From: Bolinopsis microptera
Lineage: Eukaryota > Ctenophora > Tentaculata > Lobata > Bolinopsidae
Length of the DNA: 64,000 bases
Reading direction: 5' to 3'
NCBI RefSeq assembly: GCF_026151205.1
Contig: NC_087073.1
Coordinates: 434,001-498,000, forward strand
The notes beneath the pieces were generated by a model that saw only the letters and a list, made by a program, of their open reading frames with translations, did not search any database and was not told the origin of the DNA. Positions 35,401-50,400 of the stretch are shown here, piece after piece; within the stretch, counting starts at the first letter, position 1, and every line of letters starts with the position of its first letter. The position numbers and the translations under genes were made by a program.

Positions 35401-38400
35401 TGGTGGGCCCCAAAAAAAGAAGAATGATTTTGGGTGGGGGGTGGGAAAATAAAAAGATGATATGAGTTTTTAGGGAGGCGGGGGGGGAGGAATGGAAAAT
35501 ACAAGATATTGGGGTCTAAAGGTGGGTGGTGGGGGAACTACAAGATGATTTTGAGTTTAAAAGGTGGTGGTGGGGGAACCCCCAAAAATGGAAAAAGTTT
35601 TGGGGGGTGGTGGTGGGGGAAATCAAGAAGATTAAAAATTTAAAAAGGGGGGTGGTTGGGAAAAAACCCAAAAAGATTGAGTTTAGGGTGGTTGGGGGAG
35701 GAAAATAAAAAGGGTTTATATGAGTTTAGAGGGGGGTGGGAACAAACAAAATTTTGGGGGTTAAAGGGGTTTAGGAGGGTTGGGGTGTGGAACCAACAAA
35801 AATATATGTTTAGGGGGTGTGGGGGAACTCCCGATGATATTAGTTTAGAGGGGTGGGGGTGGAAAAATACAAATGATATGAGTTTAGGGGGTGGTGGTGG
35901 GGGAACCAAAAAAATGATAAGAGTTTAGAAAGGGATTTGGGGGGGGAACTACAAGAGATATTTAGTTTTTAGGGGGTGGGGTGGAACTTACAAGAAGATA
36001 TGAGTTTTGAGGGGGTGGTGGGGGGAAAATAAAAAGAAATATTTTTTTTAAAGGTGGGTTTGGGGGTGGGGGAACTACAAGATGGGGTTTAGGGTTTTGA
36101 GGTGGTGGTGGGGGAACTAAAGATATATGAGTTTAGAGGTGGTGGGGGGGGGAACCCAACCAAAGATGATAAGAGTTTTGAGGTGGTGGGGGTTGGGAAA
36201 TAAAAAGATGATAAAGAGTTTAGAGGGGGTGGAGGAAAATTACCCGATATATGAGTTTTAGGGTTTTTGGTGGTGGGAAATAACCCGAAGGTATTATTTT
36301 AAGGGGGTGGGGTGGGGAACAACAAGGGGTGATAAAAGTTTTAAAAGGGGGGTTGGGGGGGAACTACAAGAAAAAAAATATTTTTTAAGGGGGTTTTTGG
36401 GGGGGAACTACAAGATGAAAGTTTAGAGGCGGTTTGGGGGTGGAAATACAAGATTAATGAGTTTTTGAGGTGGGGGTGGGCCCACAAGATTAATGATTTT
36501 TAGGGGGTGGGGTGGGGGAAATACAAAAAATTATATGCGTTTAAGGGGGGAGGAGGTGGTGGGGAACACAAAAAAGGGTGGGGTGGGAAAAAACAAGATG
36601 AATGGTTTAAAATGGTTCAATAACAAATGGAAAGGTTTTAAAGGGGGGGGTTTTGGGGTTGGAACAAAAAGATTATATGGGGTTTAGAAGGGGGTGTGGG
36701 GGAACTACAAGATGATAAAAGTTTTTGAGGGGTGGGTGGGGAACTACAAAGAAAAATTTAGATTGGGGGTTTAGAGGGTTTTGGGGGGGGGGAACTTTCA
36801 AGATGGAAAAGGTTTAGATGGGGGTGGGGGGAAAAAACAAATGATATGAAATTTTTAAAAGGGGGTGGTGGGGGAAATACAAGATGTATGAGTTTTTGAG
36901 GGGTGGGTTGTTAAAATAAAAATGAATGATTTTTTGAGGTGGGGGTGGGGGAAATAAAAAATATATGAATTTTTTGAGGGGTGGTGGTGGAATACAAGAG
37001 ATATGAGTTTAAGGGGTGGGTGGGGGACAAAAGATGATATAGGGGGGTTTAGGGGGGGGGGTTTGGGGGAAAATAAAAAATGAAAATAGTTTTTTGAGGC
37101 GGGGGTTTTGGGGGGAAATACAAATATATGAGTTTAAAAGGTGGTGGGGGGGGGAACTACAAAGATTAAAAAGTTTAGAAGGGGGAGGTTTGGGGGGGAA
37201 TTAAAAAGATGATATGGGTTTTTTTTTGGGGTGGGTGGGGAACTACCAAAGAAATGAGATTTTGGGGGGGTGGTGGGGAACCCACAAGATGATATGAGTT
37301 TAGGGGGGGTGTGGTGGTTTAAAACAAAAAGAAGATATGAGTTTAAAAGGTGGTGGTTTGGGGAAAAACCAAAAGAATTTTATTTAAATTTTAGGAGGTG
37401 GTGGTTTTGGGGGGCTAAAAAAATAAAAATTTTTTGGGTTTTTTGGGGGGGAAACCCCCCAAAATATAGTTTGGGGGTGGTGGGCCCCAAAAAAATAAAG
37501 GGTTTTGAAGAGGTTTTTTAACCCCCCACCGAAATGGTATATTTTGGATGTTTTAACCCCACAATTAAAAATTTTTTTAGGATTTTGTAACCAACAACCA
37601 AAAATTTTAAAGATTAATTTTAACCCCCAAATTATTTTGAGTATTTAATTATGTGGGGGAAAATTAAAATTTTATTTTTGAGTTTTAACAAAACCGGAAA
37701 TTTTTAACCCCCCAACAAAATTTATTTTTTTTCAAAACCCCCCCTTATAAACCCCCCAAAAAATTTGGAAAATTTAAACCATGGTCGGAAAAATTTTTTA
37801 AGGCACCGGGGTCACGACCAAAACACCCCTTTACCGATCGATGTGGAAACCAATAAATTCCCCTACAAAACTACCAAAAGGCCTTTTATTTCATGATCGT
37901 TTGTAACGGGGGCCCCTTTAATTTAAAAAGGCAAAATATTTTTTCAATTCGGGAGTAAACCCCGAAAAACACAACCCTTTACTTTTTAAAAGTGTCTTTC
38001 CATTTAAATTTTGGTATCCGGCAATTTTTGACCCTGATCAAAGTAAAAACCTTTAATCTTTGACAGTAAAAGAATGAAAATCATCCTCGGCCCGTGTTAT
38101 AAAAAAGGGTAATTTTTACAGAGTGCCAAATAACAAAAAATCGAGGCCCGAAGCTTTAACCTTTCCCCAATTTCTGCAAACAAAAATTTTAAAAGTTAAA
38201 GGGTTCTAAATTGCGGTAAAAAGAAAAAAATCTACCTTTGGGAAATTAAAATTTAAAAGGGGAAAAATTTCAGAAAATTTGGATTTAACACTTTAAAATT
38301 TCCCCTGTTAAAAGTTGGGTTGAAAAACTAAAAATTTCCCATGTTTAAAAGGGTTTGGGTTGGGAAAACAAAATTTCCCTGTTAGATTTTGGGTTGAAAA

Positions 38401-41400
38401 ACAAAAAATTACCCAAGTTAAAAGTTTTGGGTTGAACAAATAAAATTAAACCCCTGTTAAAAGGGTTGGGTTGAACACTAAAATTACCCAAAGTTAAAAA
38501 TTTGGGTGGGAAAACTAAAATTACCCATTTAGAAATTGGATTGAAAAACTTTTAAAATTTTCCCATGTTAAAAGGGGGATTTAAAAAACTAAAATTTACC
38601 CAAGAAAAGTTGGATTGAAACACAAAATTAACCCCACGTTAATAGGGGTTGGGAAAAACACTAAAAATTTTCCCATGTTGAGTTGGGTTTTAACACAAAA
38701 ATTAAACCCCTGGGTTTTTTTTCATTTTAACCCTAAAAAATTACCCATGGGTTTAAAAAAATTTGGAAATTTAAAAACTAAAATTACCCATGTTAAAGGG
38801 TTTTTTGAACACTAAAAAAATTTCCCCCCGTTAGAGTTTGGATTGAACACTAAAATTTTCCCCCTGTTAAAAGTTGGGTTGAACACTAAAAATTTCCCCT
38901 TTTAAATTTTGGGTTAACAAATTAAAAATTTCCCCCTGATTTGAGTTGGAATTTAACACTAAAAAATTTCCCTTTTTAAAGTTGGGTTAAAACTAAAAAT
39001 TTTCCCCTGTTAATTGGTTGAACACCAAAAAATTAAACCCCTGTTAGAGTTGGAAATTTAACACTAAAAATTACCCCCCTTTTGAGTTGGATTTAACCCT
39101 AAAAATTTCCCACGTTAAGTTGGGTTGGGAAAACTAAAAATTTTCCATGTTAAAATTTTGGGTTGAAAAACTAAAATCCCCTTGTTAAAGTTGGATTTTT
39201 AAACTAAAATTAAACCCCTGTTAGAGTTGGAAATTTTTCCCCTAAAATTTTCCCATTATAAAAAATTGGATTGAAAAACTAAAAAAATTACCCATTTTTA
39301 GAGTTGGATTGAACACTAAAAAAATTAAACCCCTGTTAGATTTGGGTTGAACACTAAAATTCCCCCTGTTAGAAAATTGGATTTAACAACTTAAAAAATT
39401 ACCCACGTTAAAAGTTGGATTTAACACTAAAATTCCCATTTTAGAGTTTGGGTTGAACACAAAATTAACCCACGTTAGAGGGTTTTATTGAACCTAAAAT
39501 TACCCATGTTTTGAGTTGGGTTGAAAAACTTTTTAATTTTACCCCGTTTAAAAATTTGGGAAAAAACAAAAAAAATTACCCCCCTGGTTTAAAAGGTTTG
39601 GTTGAACCTAAAATTACCCCTGTTAGAGTTTGGATTTAAAAAACTAAAATTACCCATGTTAAAGTTTATTGGGGCACTAAAAAAAATTAAAACCCTGTTA
39701 GAGTTGGAATTTAACAAAAAAATTACCCAATTTTTAAGTTTTGGGTTGAAAAAAATAAAAAATTTTTCCCCGTTTGAAATTTTGGGTTGAAAAACTAAAA
39801 TTAAAACCCCCCCTTAAAAGTTTTGGGTTGAACACTAAAATTTAAAACCCCTGTTTTAAAATTGGATTGAACTCAAAAAAAATTAAACCCCTGTTTTGAG
39901 TTGGATTGGGAAAACTAAAAAATTTTCCCATTTTTTGATTTTATTTAAACAAAATTTTCCCAGGTTTAAAGTTTGGGTTTTAACACTAAAATTACCCCTG
40001 TTTAAATTTTGGGTTGAACACTAAAATTACCCAAGTTCGAGTTGGGTTGAAAACTAAAATTACCCATGTTTAGAGGTTTTGGAAATTTAACACTAAAAAA
40101 TTAAAAAATTGGTTAAAAGGATGGGTTGAACACTAAAATTAAAACCCCTGTTAAATTGGGTTGAAACACAAAATTACCCATATTAGAGTTGGATTGAACC
40201 CCAAAAATTAAACCCCGTTAAAGGGTTTGGGTTGGGAATCTAAAATTACCCATGTTAAAAGTTGGTTGAACTCTAAAAATTTCCCCCGTTTGGGGTTTGG
40301 GTTGAACAAATAAAATTACCCTGTTAGGTTTTGGGTTGAACCCTAAAATTAAACCCCTGTTTAAAATTGGAAATTTAAAAACAAAATTACCCATGTTTGA
40401 GGGGGGGATTTAAAAACTAAAAATTACCCAATTTTGAGTTGGATTTGAACACAAAATTACCCATGTTTAAAATTTTTGGGTTGAACACAAAAATTTACCC
40501 CCTTTAAAGTTGGAATTTAAAAACCTAAAAATTTTGTTTTAAATCCCAAATCTAACGTGGGAAATTTTTGTGTTTTACTCCAACTTTTCTGTCATTTTCC
40601 CCGCTTAAAAACTTTAAATTTTAAGGGGTTTTAAAATTGTTAAAGGGTTTTTGAACACTAAAAAAAATTACCCCTGTTTAAATTTTGGGTTTAAAAACTA
40701 AAAAAAACCCATGATTTGAGTTTGGGTTAACAAATTAAAAAATTTCCCATGTTAAATTTTTATTGGAAAAACTAAAAAAAACCCCCCGGGTTTGAGGGTT
40801 TTTTTGAACACTAAAAATTTCCCATGTTTGAGTTGGTTGAACCCCCTAAAATTCCCCCTGTTAGAGTTGGATTGAACACTAAAATTACCCATTTAAGGGG
40901 TTTTAAATTTGGAAAACTAAAAATTAAACCCCTTTTAGAGGGTTTGGGTTGAACAATAAAAATTTTAAACCCCCGTTAAAAGTTGGATTGAACACAAAAA
41001 TTAAAACCCCTGTTAAAAGTTTGGGATAAAATGGGATTAAAGAAAAATGTATAATTATAAAAAGTATTTTTTCCCAAGGGTTTGAGGCCATTATTTTGAG
41101 CCCGTTTGGGCCAATTGTTAAACCCCCCCCCCCATTCCCCCCCCACGATCTTGGGGGGCGAAACATAACCCCCCTCCCCCCCTCGGAAAAAACCCCCAAC
41201 TCGCTTCCCGGTTCCAAATTTTTTGGGTTTCGTTTTCGTTTTTAAAAATTAAAATTTTGACGAAGGGGGGTTTTCTGTTAAAAGTTAATGAAGGGGTACT
41301 TATTTTTCTAATTTTTGAGTTGCCCGGGGTTAGAAAACCGGGAAAAAAACCCGACTTAACGATTCACCCCCACTAACAAAGTTAAAAAAATTGTAAAAAA

Positions 41401-44400
41401 AAGGGGGCCCCAAAATTTATCCTTTTCTCCCAACCGTTTTAAAAGGAGAACACCAAATCCACCTCCCCAAAAGGTTTAAAAAAAAAAAGAACCAAAAAGA
41501 ATGAAAACCCCCAATGCCCAAATTGGGAAAAACCCCAAAAAAATACCCCATGGTCCAGTGGGCCGCGCTTTAAAAAATTTCCCCATGGGGCAGTTTCCGC
41601 GTTTGACGTCCCATTCTTTTTTTTTTCTGGGTTTGGGGCATACTGTTTTCCCCGTTTTTTATCACTGTTCCCCATCATCCTCAGGGCCCCCCTTTTTTTT
41701 TGCCGGAAAATAGTGTGGAAAAAGGGAGTGTAAAAATATGGTAACTAAGTATGTAACAAGGTAACTAGTATGTAACTATGGTTTAAATAGTATTTAAAAA
41801 ATGGTAACCCAGTAGGGGTTTTCTAATTTTAAAATATAGTGTAAAAATGGGAAAATATAGTGTAACCCAAGGTAACAAATATTTTAACTTGGTAACCAAA
41901 TAGTTTTAAACCCATGGTAACTGTAGTGTAACAAAGGGAACTAGTAGTGTTAAAAATTTTTAACAAATAGGTAACTAAAGGGGAACTAGTAGTGAAAATT
42001 AAGGGTAAAATAGAAAGTAACTAAGGAAAAATTTTTTAACTAGGTAACTAGTAGTGTTAAATATGGAACAATAAATTTTAAAATATGGGGAACTGTAGTG
42101 TAACTATGGTAACTATTTTGGGAACTATGGTAACTAGTAGTGTTAACAAAAAAAAAAAGAATGTAAACTATGGAAAAAAGTAAATGTAAATATTGGGGAA
42201 ATAGTATTTTAACTATGGTAACAATTTGGTTTTAACAAAGGTAACCAAGGTTTGTGTAAATATGGTAAATATTTATGTAACTAAAAAGGGCCCCGTAGTG
42301 TAAAATATTTTAAATAGGGAGTGTAACCATGGAAAATAGTAAAATTTTAAAATTGGACCTAGTAGTGTTTTCTATTTGGAAAATAATGTAACTAGGGAAC
42401 TATTTGTGTAACAATGGTAAAATAGTAGTGTAACTATGGTTTTAAAATATTTGTGTAACTATGGTAACTAGTAAGTAAACTAAAAAATAACTTTTAAATG
42501 TAACTATGGTAACTAATGTGTAACAAAAATAACTATGTGAAAATAAAGGTTTAAATAGTAGTGTAAAATAAGGAAACCCAGTAGTGAAAAAAATGGTAAC
42601 TTGTAGGTAACTAATGAAAAAGTAGTGGGAACAAAGGTTTTCTAAATATTTTAAAATGGTAACTATAGTTTAACATGGAAAAAATTTTTGTAAAAATGGG
42701 GAAAATAGTAGTGGGAACCCAAGGTAACTAGTAGGTAAAATAAGGAAAATAGTATTTTAACTATTTGGGAACTAGTATGTAAAAAAAGGTAACCCTTTTT
42801 GTTGGGAACCGTAGTGTAACTAAAAAATGGTAACTATATGTAACATTTTTAACTAGTAGTGTTTTCTATGGGAACCTAGTTTTAAAAATATGGGAAATAG
42901 TTTTGTAACAAAGGTAAACTAGTTGTGTAAATTATGGTAACTAGTTAAATTTTAACCCCATGGAAAAATTTGTGGTGGTACCCAGTAAGGGAACTATGGG
43001 AACAAGTAGTGTAACTATGGTAAATAAGTGTGGTAACTAGTAAATGTGGGGAACTAGAAGTGTAACCCATGGGAACTAGTAGTGGGAACAGGGAAAATTT
43101 GTAGTTTTAAAATAAGGGAACTAGTGTGGAAAACAAAGGAACCCAGTAAAATGTGGAAAAATAGTTTTAACTAAAAGGGAACAATAGTAGTGGAAAAATG
43201 GTAACCTAGTAATGTAACTATGGTAACAAAATTGTGTAACTAAAAGGAAAATAGTAGGTAACTAATGGTAACTGTTAAATTTTAACTAAGGAAAAAGAAA
43301 AGGGAAATATGGTTTAAAAAAGTATTGTCCCCATGGGAACTAGTGGGGGGAACTAGTAAATGTGGTAACTGTAGTGAAAATATGGAAAATAGTAGTGAAA
43401 CATGGGAACTATTTGTGTAACAAAGGGAACCAAATGAAAAAATGGGAAAATATATTTTGGTAACTAATAGGGGTAAATATGGTTTAAATAGTAGTGAACT
43501 AAGGGAACTAGAAATGTGGTAACTATATTTTGGTAACTAGTATGAAAAATAAGGAAAAAAAGGTAGTGTAACAAAGGGAAATAGTAAGGGGAAAAATGGT
43601 AACTATTTTTGGGTTAAAAAAATATGGTAACCCATATGTAACTATGGAAAAAAGAATTTTAAACTATGGAAAATAAAGTGTCCCTTTGGGAACCAAATAG
43701 TTTAAAATATTTTAAAATAGTAATTTTTGGGGAAAATATTTTTGTAACTATGGGAACTAGGGAGGTAACTAAGGTAAATAGTATTTTGGAAAAATAGTAG
43801 GGTGGTTACTAGGAGGTAAAATTTTTTGGGAACAAAAGTGTTTAAATATGGGAACCAGTAGTGGGAACCCTTTGGGAACCCAGAAATGTAACTTGGAAAA
43901 TAGTATGTGGGAAAATATATGTAACTAAGGGAACTTAGTGTAACTATGGTAACTAAATAGTAAGGAAATGGAAAATATAGGTAACCAAAGGTAACAAATA
44001 GGTAACTATGGAAAATAGAAGGTGTAAAAATATGGGAACTATAGTGAAAATAAGGTTTAAATAAAAAGGGGGGGAAAATAAAAGTTAACAAAGGGGAACT
44101 AGTATTTAAATAAGGGGCCAAAAGGGAAAATTAACTAAGGTAACTTTTATTTTAACTATGGTAAAAAGTAATTTAACTATGGAAAAAGTAGTGTAACCCA
44201 TTTTGGAAAAAAAAAAGTGGGAAAATATGGTAACTAGAAATGTAACTATGGTAACTAGTATGTAACTATGGGTAACAAATAATGTAACATGGTTTCCCAG
44301 TAATTTTAAACAAAGGTAAAAAGAGTGTAACTATGGTAACAAAAATTTTAAATATGGTAAAAAGTAGTGTGGAAAAATTTGTGGGTAACCGGAAAGAACC

Positions 44401-47400
44401 CCTTTGGGAACCTATAAGGGAACTATGGGAACTAGTATGTAACTATGGTAACTATTAAAATGTAACATGGTAACTGAAATGTTGGGAACTATTTGTAACT
44501 TTTAAGGTAACCTAAATAGTGTAACTATGGTAACAAATAGTGGGGGTAACAAATAGTGTGGTTTAAATAGTAGTGAAAATAAAGGTAACCAAATAGTGTA
44601 ACTAAAAATAACTATAGTGTAACTTGGTAACTAAAGTGTAACTATGGGAAAAAGTATTTTAACTAAGGTAACTTTTGTGTGGAAAAATAGTAGTGAACAA
44701 AGGGAACATTTGTTAAATAAGGTAACTATAAATGGGAAAAAATTTGGGAACTAGTTGTGAACCAAAGGGGAAATAGTAGTGTAACTATGGAAAAAAGTAG
44801 TGTAAAATATGGAAAATATAGTGTAAACTATGGTAACTAGTAGTGAACAAGGTAACTATAGTGTGGGAAATAGTAGTGTGGGTAACTAAAAGGTAACCCA
44901 AAGGTTTAAATTTTTAGGTAACAAGGTAACAATTATTTTAAAATGGGGGGCAGTAGTGTAACCCATGGAAAAATAAATGGGGAAAATAGTAGTGTAACTT
45001 GGTAAAAAAAGTAAATTGGGAAAATTTGGAACCCCAGGGGATGGGGGGGGGTTTTAAAATATTTTGGGGGTTTGGGGGTAACTATTTGTTTTAAAAAATG
45101 GTAACTATAGTTAAAAGGTAACTAGTAGTGTAACTATGGTAAAATATTTGTGTAACTATGGTAAATAATTTTGTGGTAACTATAGGGGTAACAAAAAAAC
45201 TAGTATGTAACAAAGGGAACAAATAATGTAACCCATGGTAACAAATTGGAAAAATAAAGGTAACCCAAATTTGTGAACCAAAATTTAAAAAATTTTGTGA
45301 AACTATGGGAACTAGTTGGAAAAATGGTAACAGTTAATGGGAAAATAGTATTTAACCTTGGTTAAATAGTAGTGAAAAAATGGGAACTAGTAGGGGTGGG
45401 AACTATAGTGGGGGTTAAATATTTGTGTAAAAAGTGGGGGAAATATATGTAAAAATGGAAAATTAAATAGTGTAACTAAGGAAACTAGAAATGGGAACTA
45501 TGGTAACTATAGTGTGGTAAAATAGTCTTAACAAAAAAACAAATAGTTTTAAAATAAATTTTTAAAAAGTAGGTAACTAAGGGAACCAAGTAGGAAAATA
45601 TGGAACAAAATAGTGTTTAAATTGGTAACCAAAATTTGGGAACTAAAGGAAAAAAGTAATTTTGGAAACCCAAAATTTTAACTAAGGTAACTAGTAGTGT
45701 AACTAATTGGGGGAACCCAAGTGTAACAAGGGAACTATAGTGAAAATATTGGGAACTAGTGTTTAACTATGGAACTATTTGTTAACTAGGTAACCAAAGG
45801 TAACAAAGGTAACCCATTTGGTTGGAAAATAGTAGTGTAACTAAAAGGTATAGTATTGGGAACTATGGAAAAATATAAGGGAACTATGGTAAAATAGTTT
45901 GGTAAACTATGGAACCCATAAAGGGGGTAACCCATAATTAAACCCAAGGGGAACTAGTAGTGTAACTATGGTAACTAGTAGTGTAACTATGGTAACTAGT
46001 AGTGTAACTATGGTCTAGACTTAACTATGTAACTAGTAGGTGAACTATGGTAACTAGTAGTGTAACTATGGTAACTAGGTTAGTGTAACTATGGTAACTA
46101 GTAGTGTAACTATGAAACTAGTAGTGAAACTATGGTATCTAGTAGTGTAACTATGGTAACTAGTAGTGTAACTATGGTAACTAGTAGTGTAACTATGGTA
46201 ACTAGTAGTGTGGCAACTAGTAGTGTAACTAGTAGTGTAACTAGTAGTGTAACTAGTAGTGTAACTATGGTAACTAGTAGTGTTACTATGGTAACTAGTA
46301 GTGTAACTATGGTAACTAGTAGTGTAACTATGGTAACTAGTAGTGTAACTATGGTAACTAGTAGTCCTCAGCCTTTAGTTGTGCCTGGAACGAATACCAA
46401 GTTAACACCTGACAAGTGCCGAGCTTAAATTCCTGTAACGGAAAATATAAATTGTTTGTTAAGTCGGTCCGTTAAAAAGAAATAAGTAAAAAATGAAATC
46501 AAATTATTTGTTCGAAACATGACAAAGAGTAACAAAGCAAATTTTCTTGGAAGACAGGAAACTTTGACTAAGACAGACGTTTTAAAAAGAGAAAGTGCAC
46601 GAAAACGTCACTACAAAATAAATTCAAAATATTGATTACCTTTGAATAAAGTATGAAGCGAACGGCTCTTAAAACAGTCGACCATCTCTCAGGCATTGCT
46701 GCTACAAATAAAAACTACTAAAAATAAAAACCTACGACACAAATCCAACTAATTAATACAATTCAAAATCATCAAAGAGCTTAAATACGCAATTCTTGGC
46801 AGAATGATGTGTTGACACAAATAACTGAACTAAATTTACGCTACAAAAACGTCAAAACAGGGGTGTAGTGTACCCCTGCGTCAGAACATTGAATATTATT
46901 TATATCAAATCATGTCCTAATCCCCGAAAAATGCAATACAAACGATCATGAATACACAATGTAACATTTGAGGGCTGACACACCCACTTTCAGAGGAAGT
47001 ACACACAAACGGAAGGAATGTAAAAACGTAAGAGTTATATTCGGGGAGATACTGAAGAACAATCTGGTGGAGTGTGTGAATTTTCTGAAGAGACAATTTT
47101 ACTTTTAGTATGTACGTTATAAGGACAAAAAACAGTATCGTCGCAGCATGCCAAGGAAATGACTATCAATATTGTTATACAGTGCTGTTGACAAGACATC
47201 ACTAAGTTCTACTGACATAGGTGGGATACCAGATAGGGTATATAGGGAGCACATAACTACATATAATAGCATATAATAGCATATAATAGCATATAATAGC
47301 ATATAACTACATATAATAGCAAATAATAAGCATTTGTCAGTCTTGAGACTTGTTGATGTTTCCAAGTTGGTAAAGTGTGAACGGAGATGGGAGTACTGTG

Positions 47401-50400
47401 TGAATTTGTCCTTTCCTTAATTTATTTTAATTTTGTAGCCCTAGTAGTCTAATACTTAAGTACTTAAAAAAGAGAGATAATATTGAGAATTTTATTTTAG
47501 CGTCCTTTAGTCTAGTAAGGTGTGATTCGTCTGATTGCACAGGAATTTTGTAGCGAATATTGGCGATAATGAAATCATAGCGTCTAGTTAAGATAGTTAT
47601 GATAGTTATGATACACCTAGTTACCATAGTTACACGACAATGTTACGACAACAGGGTGTTGTAAAACTGTTTTAATTTGGAACTGCTTGATTAAATTATG
47701 GCGTCTTATGGTTACATAGAGGACATATTTTACACTACTTTGGTACTGATATCACTTTGAAAGGACTTTAACGAGATATGTCGTCACTATGACGTCACTG
47801 TGACTTTGAAAGGAAGACTGATGTGATCACCTTAGTCACTGATGACTGTGCCCGTCGTTCAAGCCAGGGTCTAATAACTTATTTAAGTTATTTATAACGG
47901 ACACTCAGATAAGAGCAAGTGGTGCTCCGAAAAGGGAATGTAGAGAATGTAGAGAAAAGACGTTCGGTAAAATTTTTCGGAAAATTTCTTTCATGAATTA
48001 ATTCTGGCAATGAGAAATGGAAATTCTAACGAGATTTCTTTCTGGCAATTTGAAGTTAAGGGGGTGTCCAGCGTGGCTCACAGTTACAGGGTTGAAACTA
48101 GAAATTTATAAATGAGAAATGATAGTCACAGCAAGTTTTAACGTAAAGTGTGCAAATCACAGTGCAAGAAAACAAAATTGCGGACGAGAAAAATACACAC
48201 ACAACGTATGATACTATCACATCCAATACTATCAGGATAACAAGGAAACTAATTTCCCTCCCTTCAAAGAAGTGTGCTTATCCGTAGAACGACTGGTCGA
48301 AACTTGAAAACTAGATTGGCCTTTATAACATGTCCACCAGGTAACCAGGTAACCAGGTAACCAGGTAACCAGGTAACCAGGTAACTAGGTAACCAGGTAA
48401 CCAAGTAACCAGGTAACCAGGTAACCAGGTAACCATGTAACCAGGTAACCAGGTAACTAGGTAACCAGGTAACCAAGTAACCAGGTAACCATGTAACCAG
48501 GTAACCATGTAACAAGGTAACCAGGTAAACAGGTAAACAGGTGACCAGGTAAACAGGTGACCAGGTAACCAGGTAACCAGGTAACCAGGTAACCAGGTAA
48601 CCAGGTAACCAGGTAACCAGGTAACCAGGTAACCAGGTAACCAGGTAACCAGGTAACCAGGTAACCAGGTAACCAGGTAACCAGGTAGATTGGCCTTTAT
48701 AACATGTCCACGGATCTTGCAGCAGAGGCGTGTTTCATGTTTGAGATGTTAGTAACAAGCTAGTTCAAAGTTTACATACGTGATTGCTTGTGAAGATGTA
48801 TATCCAGTTTCAAGGTTCCACCTAAGTTTCTACCAGTCTCTCAACCGATCAGTACACATTTAGTGAAAGATATCAACAAACAAAGTAAGACATGTGGACG
48901 GGTACGTAAATGGTCGATTTAATAAAAAATGTCATATTGTTCAATAACAATCTAAATATAAATCAATCAAACCGTGTATTTATACACAACATGTAGTACT
49001 TTATAAAGAACTACATGTTTTAGCGACCAACTGAACAATTTTTTGGCATGTAAGTTAAGCTGCCCTTTACGAATACTGCCCTCTGGGGTCTGGCAAATAC
49101 TGACGTAATGGGGACGTAAATAGAACGCCCGCTTAAACACTTACTAAATTCCTTATTAAATGAACAACTTACCCTTTCCCGAATAATGGCCAGTATCGTG
49201 TCTTTAAACCCCATGGTAGCAAGATATAGCAAGATATAGCAAGATATAGCAAGATATAGCAAGATATAGCAAGATATAGCAAGATATAGCAAGATATATC
49301 AAGATATAGCAAGATATAGCAAGATATAGCCAGATATAGCAAGATATAGCAAAGTCGTTTTGAATAGCAGATATCAGACGTACAAAAGACACGCTATACT
49401 AAGCACTATTAAACCCTAATACCTGTACTACAACGTACACTTTAAGTGGGGATTGTGTTCTATAGTAACCCGGTGCATGGTATCTATGGTAACTAGTAGT
49501 GTAACTATGGTAACTAGTAGTGTAACTAGTAGTGTAACTATGGTAACTAGTAGTGTAACTATGGTAACTAGTAGTGTAACTATGGTAACTAGTAGTGTAA
49601 CTATGGTAACTAGTAGTGTAACTATGGTAACTAGTAGTGTAACTATGGTAACTAGTAGTGTTACTATGGTAACTAGTAGTGTAACTATGGTAACTAGTAG
49701 TGTAACTATGGTAACTAGTAGTGTTACTATGGTAACTAGTAGTGTAACTATGGTAACTAGTAGTGTTACTATGGTAACTAGTAGTGTTACTATGGTAACT
49801 AGTAGTGTTACTATGGTAACTAGTAGTGTTACTATGGTAACTAGTAGTGTAACTATGGTAACTAGTAGTGTAACTATGGTAACTAGTAGTGTTACTATGG
49901 TAACTAGTAGTGTTACTATGGTAACTAGTAGTGTTACTATGGTAACTAGTAGTGTAACTATGGTAACTAGTAGTGTAACTATGGTAACTAGTAGTGTTAC
50001 TATGGTAACTAGTAGTGTTACTATGGTAACTAGTAGTGTTACTATGGTAACTAGTAGTGTTACTATGGTAACTAGTAGTGTTACTATAGTAACTAGTAGT
50101 GTTACTATAGTAACCCGGTGCTTGGTATCTAATTAATCCATTATAGCTGCATCGTGATTATCACCAAATTATGTCGTCACTTGGTGACGATATCAATGAA
50201 AATAATATATGAAACTTTAATTAATAACAATAATTATTTCTTATTAACAAGTAAGGATTTACGTACTTACAACGTACAATGTACTTACAACGTACAATGT
50301 ACTTACAACGTACAATGTACTCACAACATACTTAAAACGTACAATGTACTTACAACGTACAATGTACTTACAACGTACTTACATTGTATGCAGTTATCTG

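Noticed and set aside
36493-44121. Various 60-140 residue frames in the scrambled stretch
   Set aside because: Open frames in low-quality repeat sequence carry no information.
34851-45955. Ancient repeat decay or RIP-like hypermutation
   Set aside because: Changes are not strand- or dinucleotide-specific; they build homopolymers, alter length and have sharp borders, which fits sequencing error better.
49453-50136. TMVTSSV repeat protein, resembling a mucin-like surface protein
   Set aside because: 21-bp minisatellite with no signal peptide or flanking domain; the same array family occurs several times in introns.
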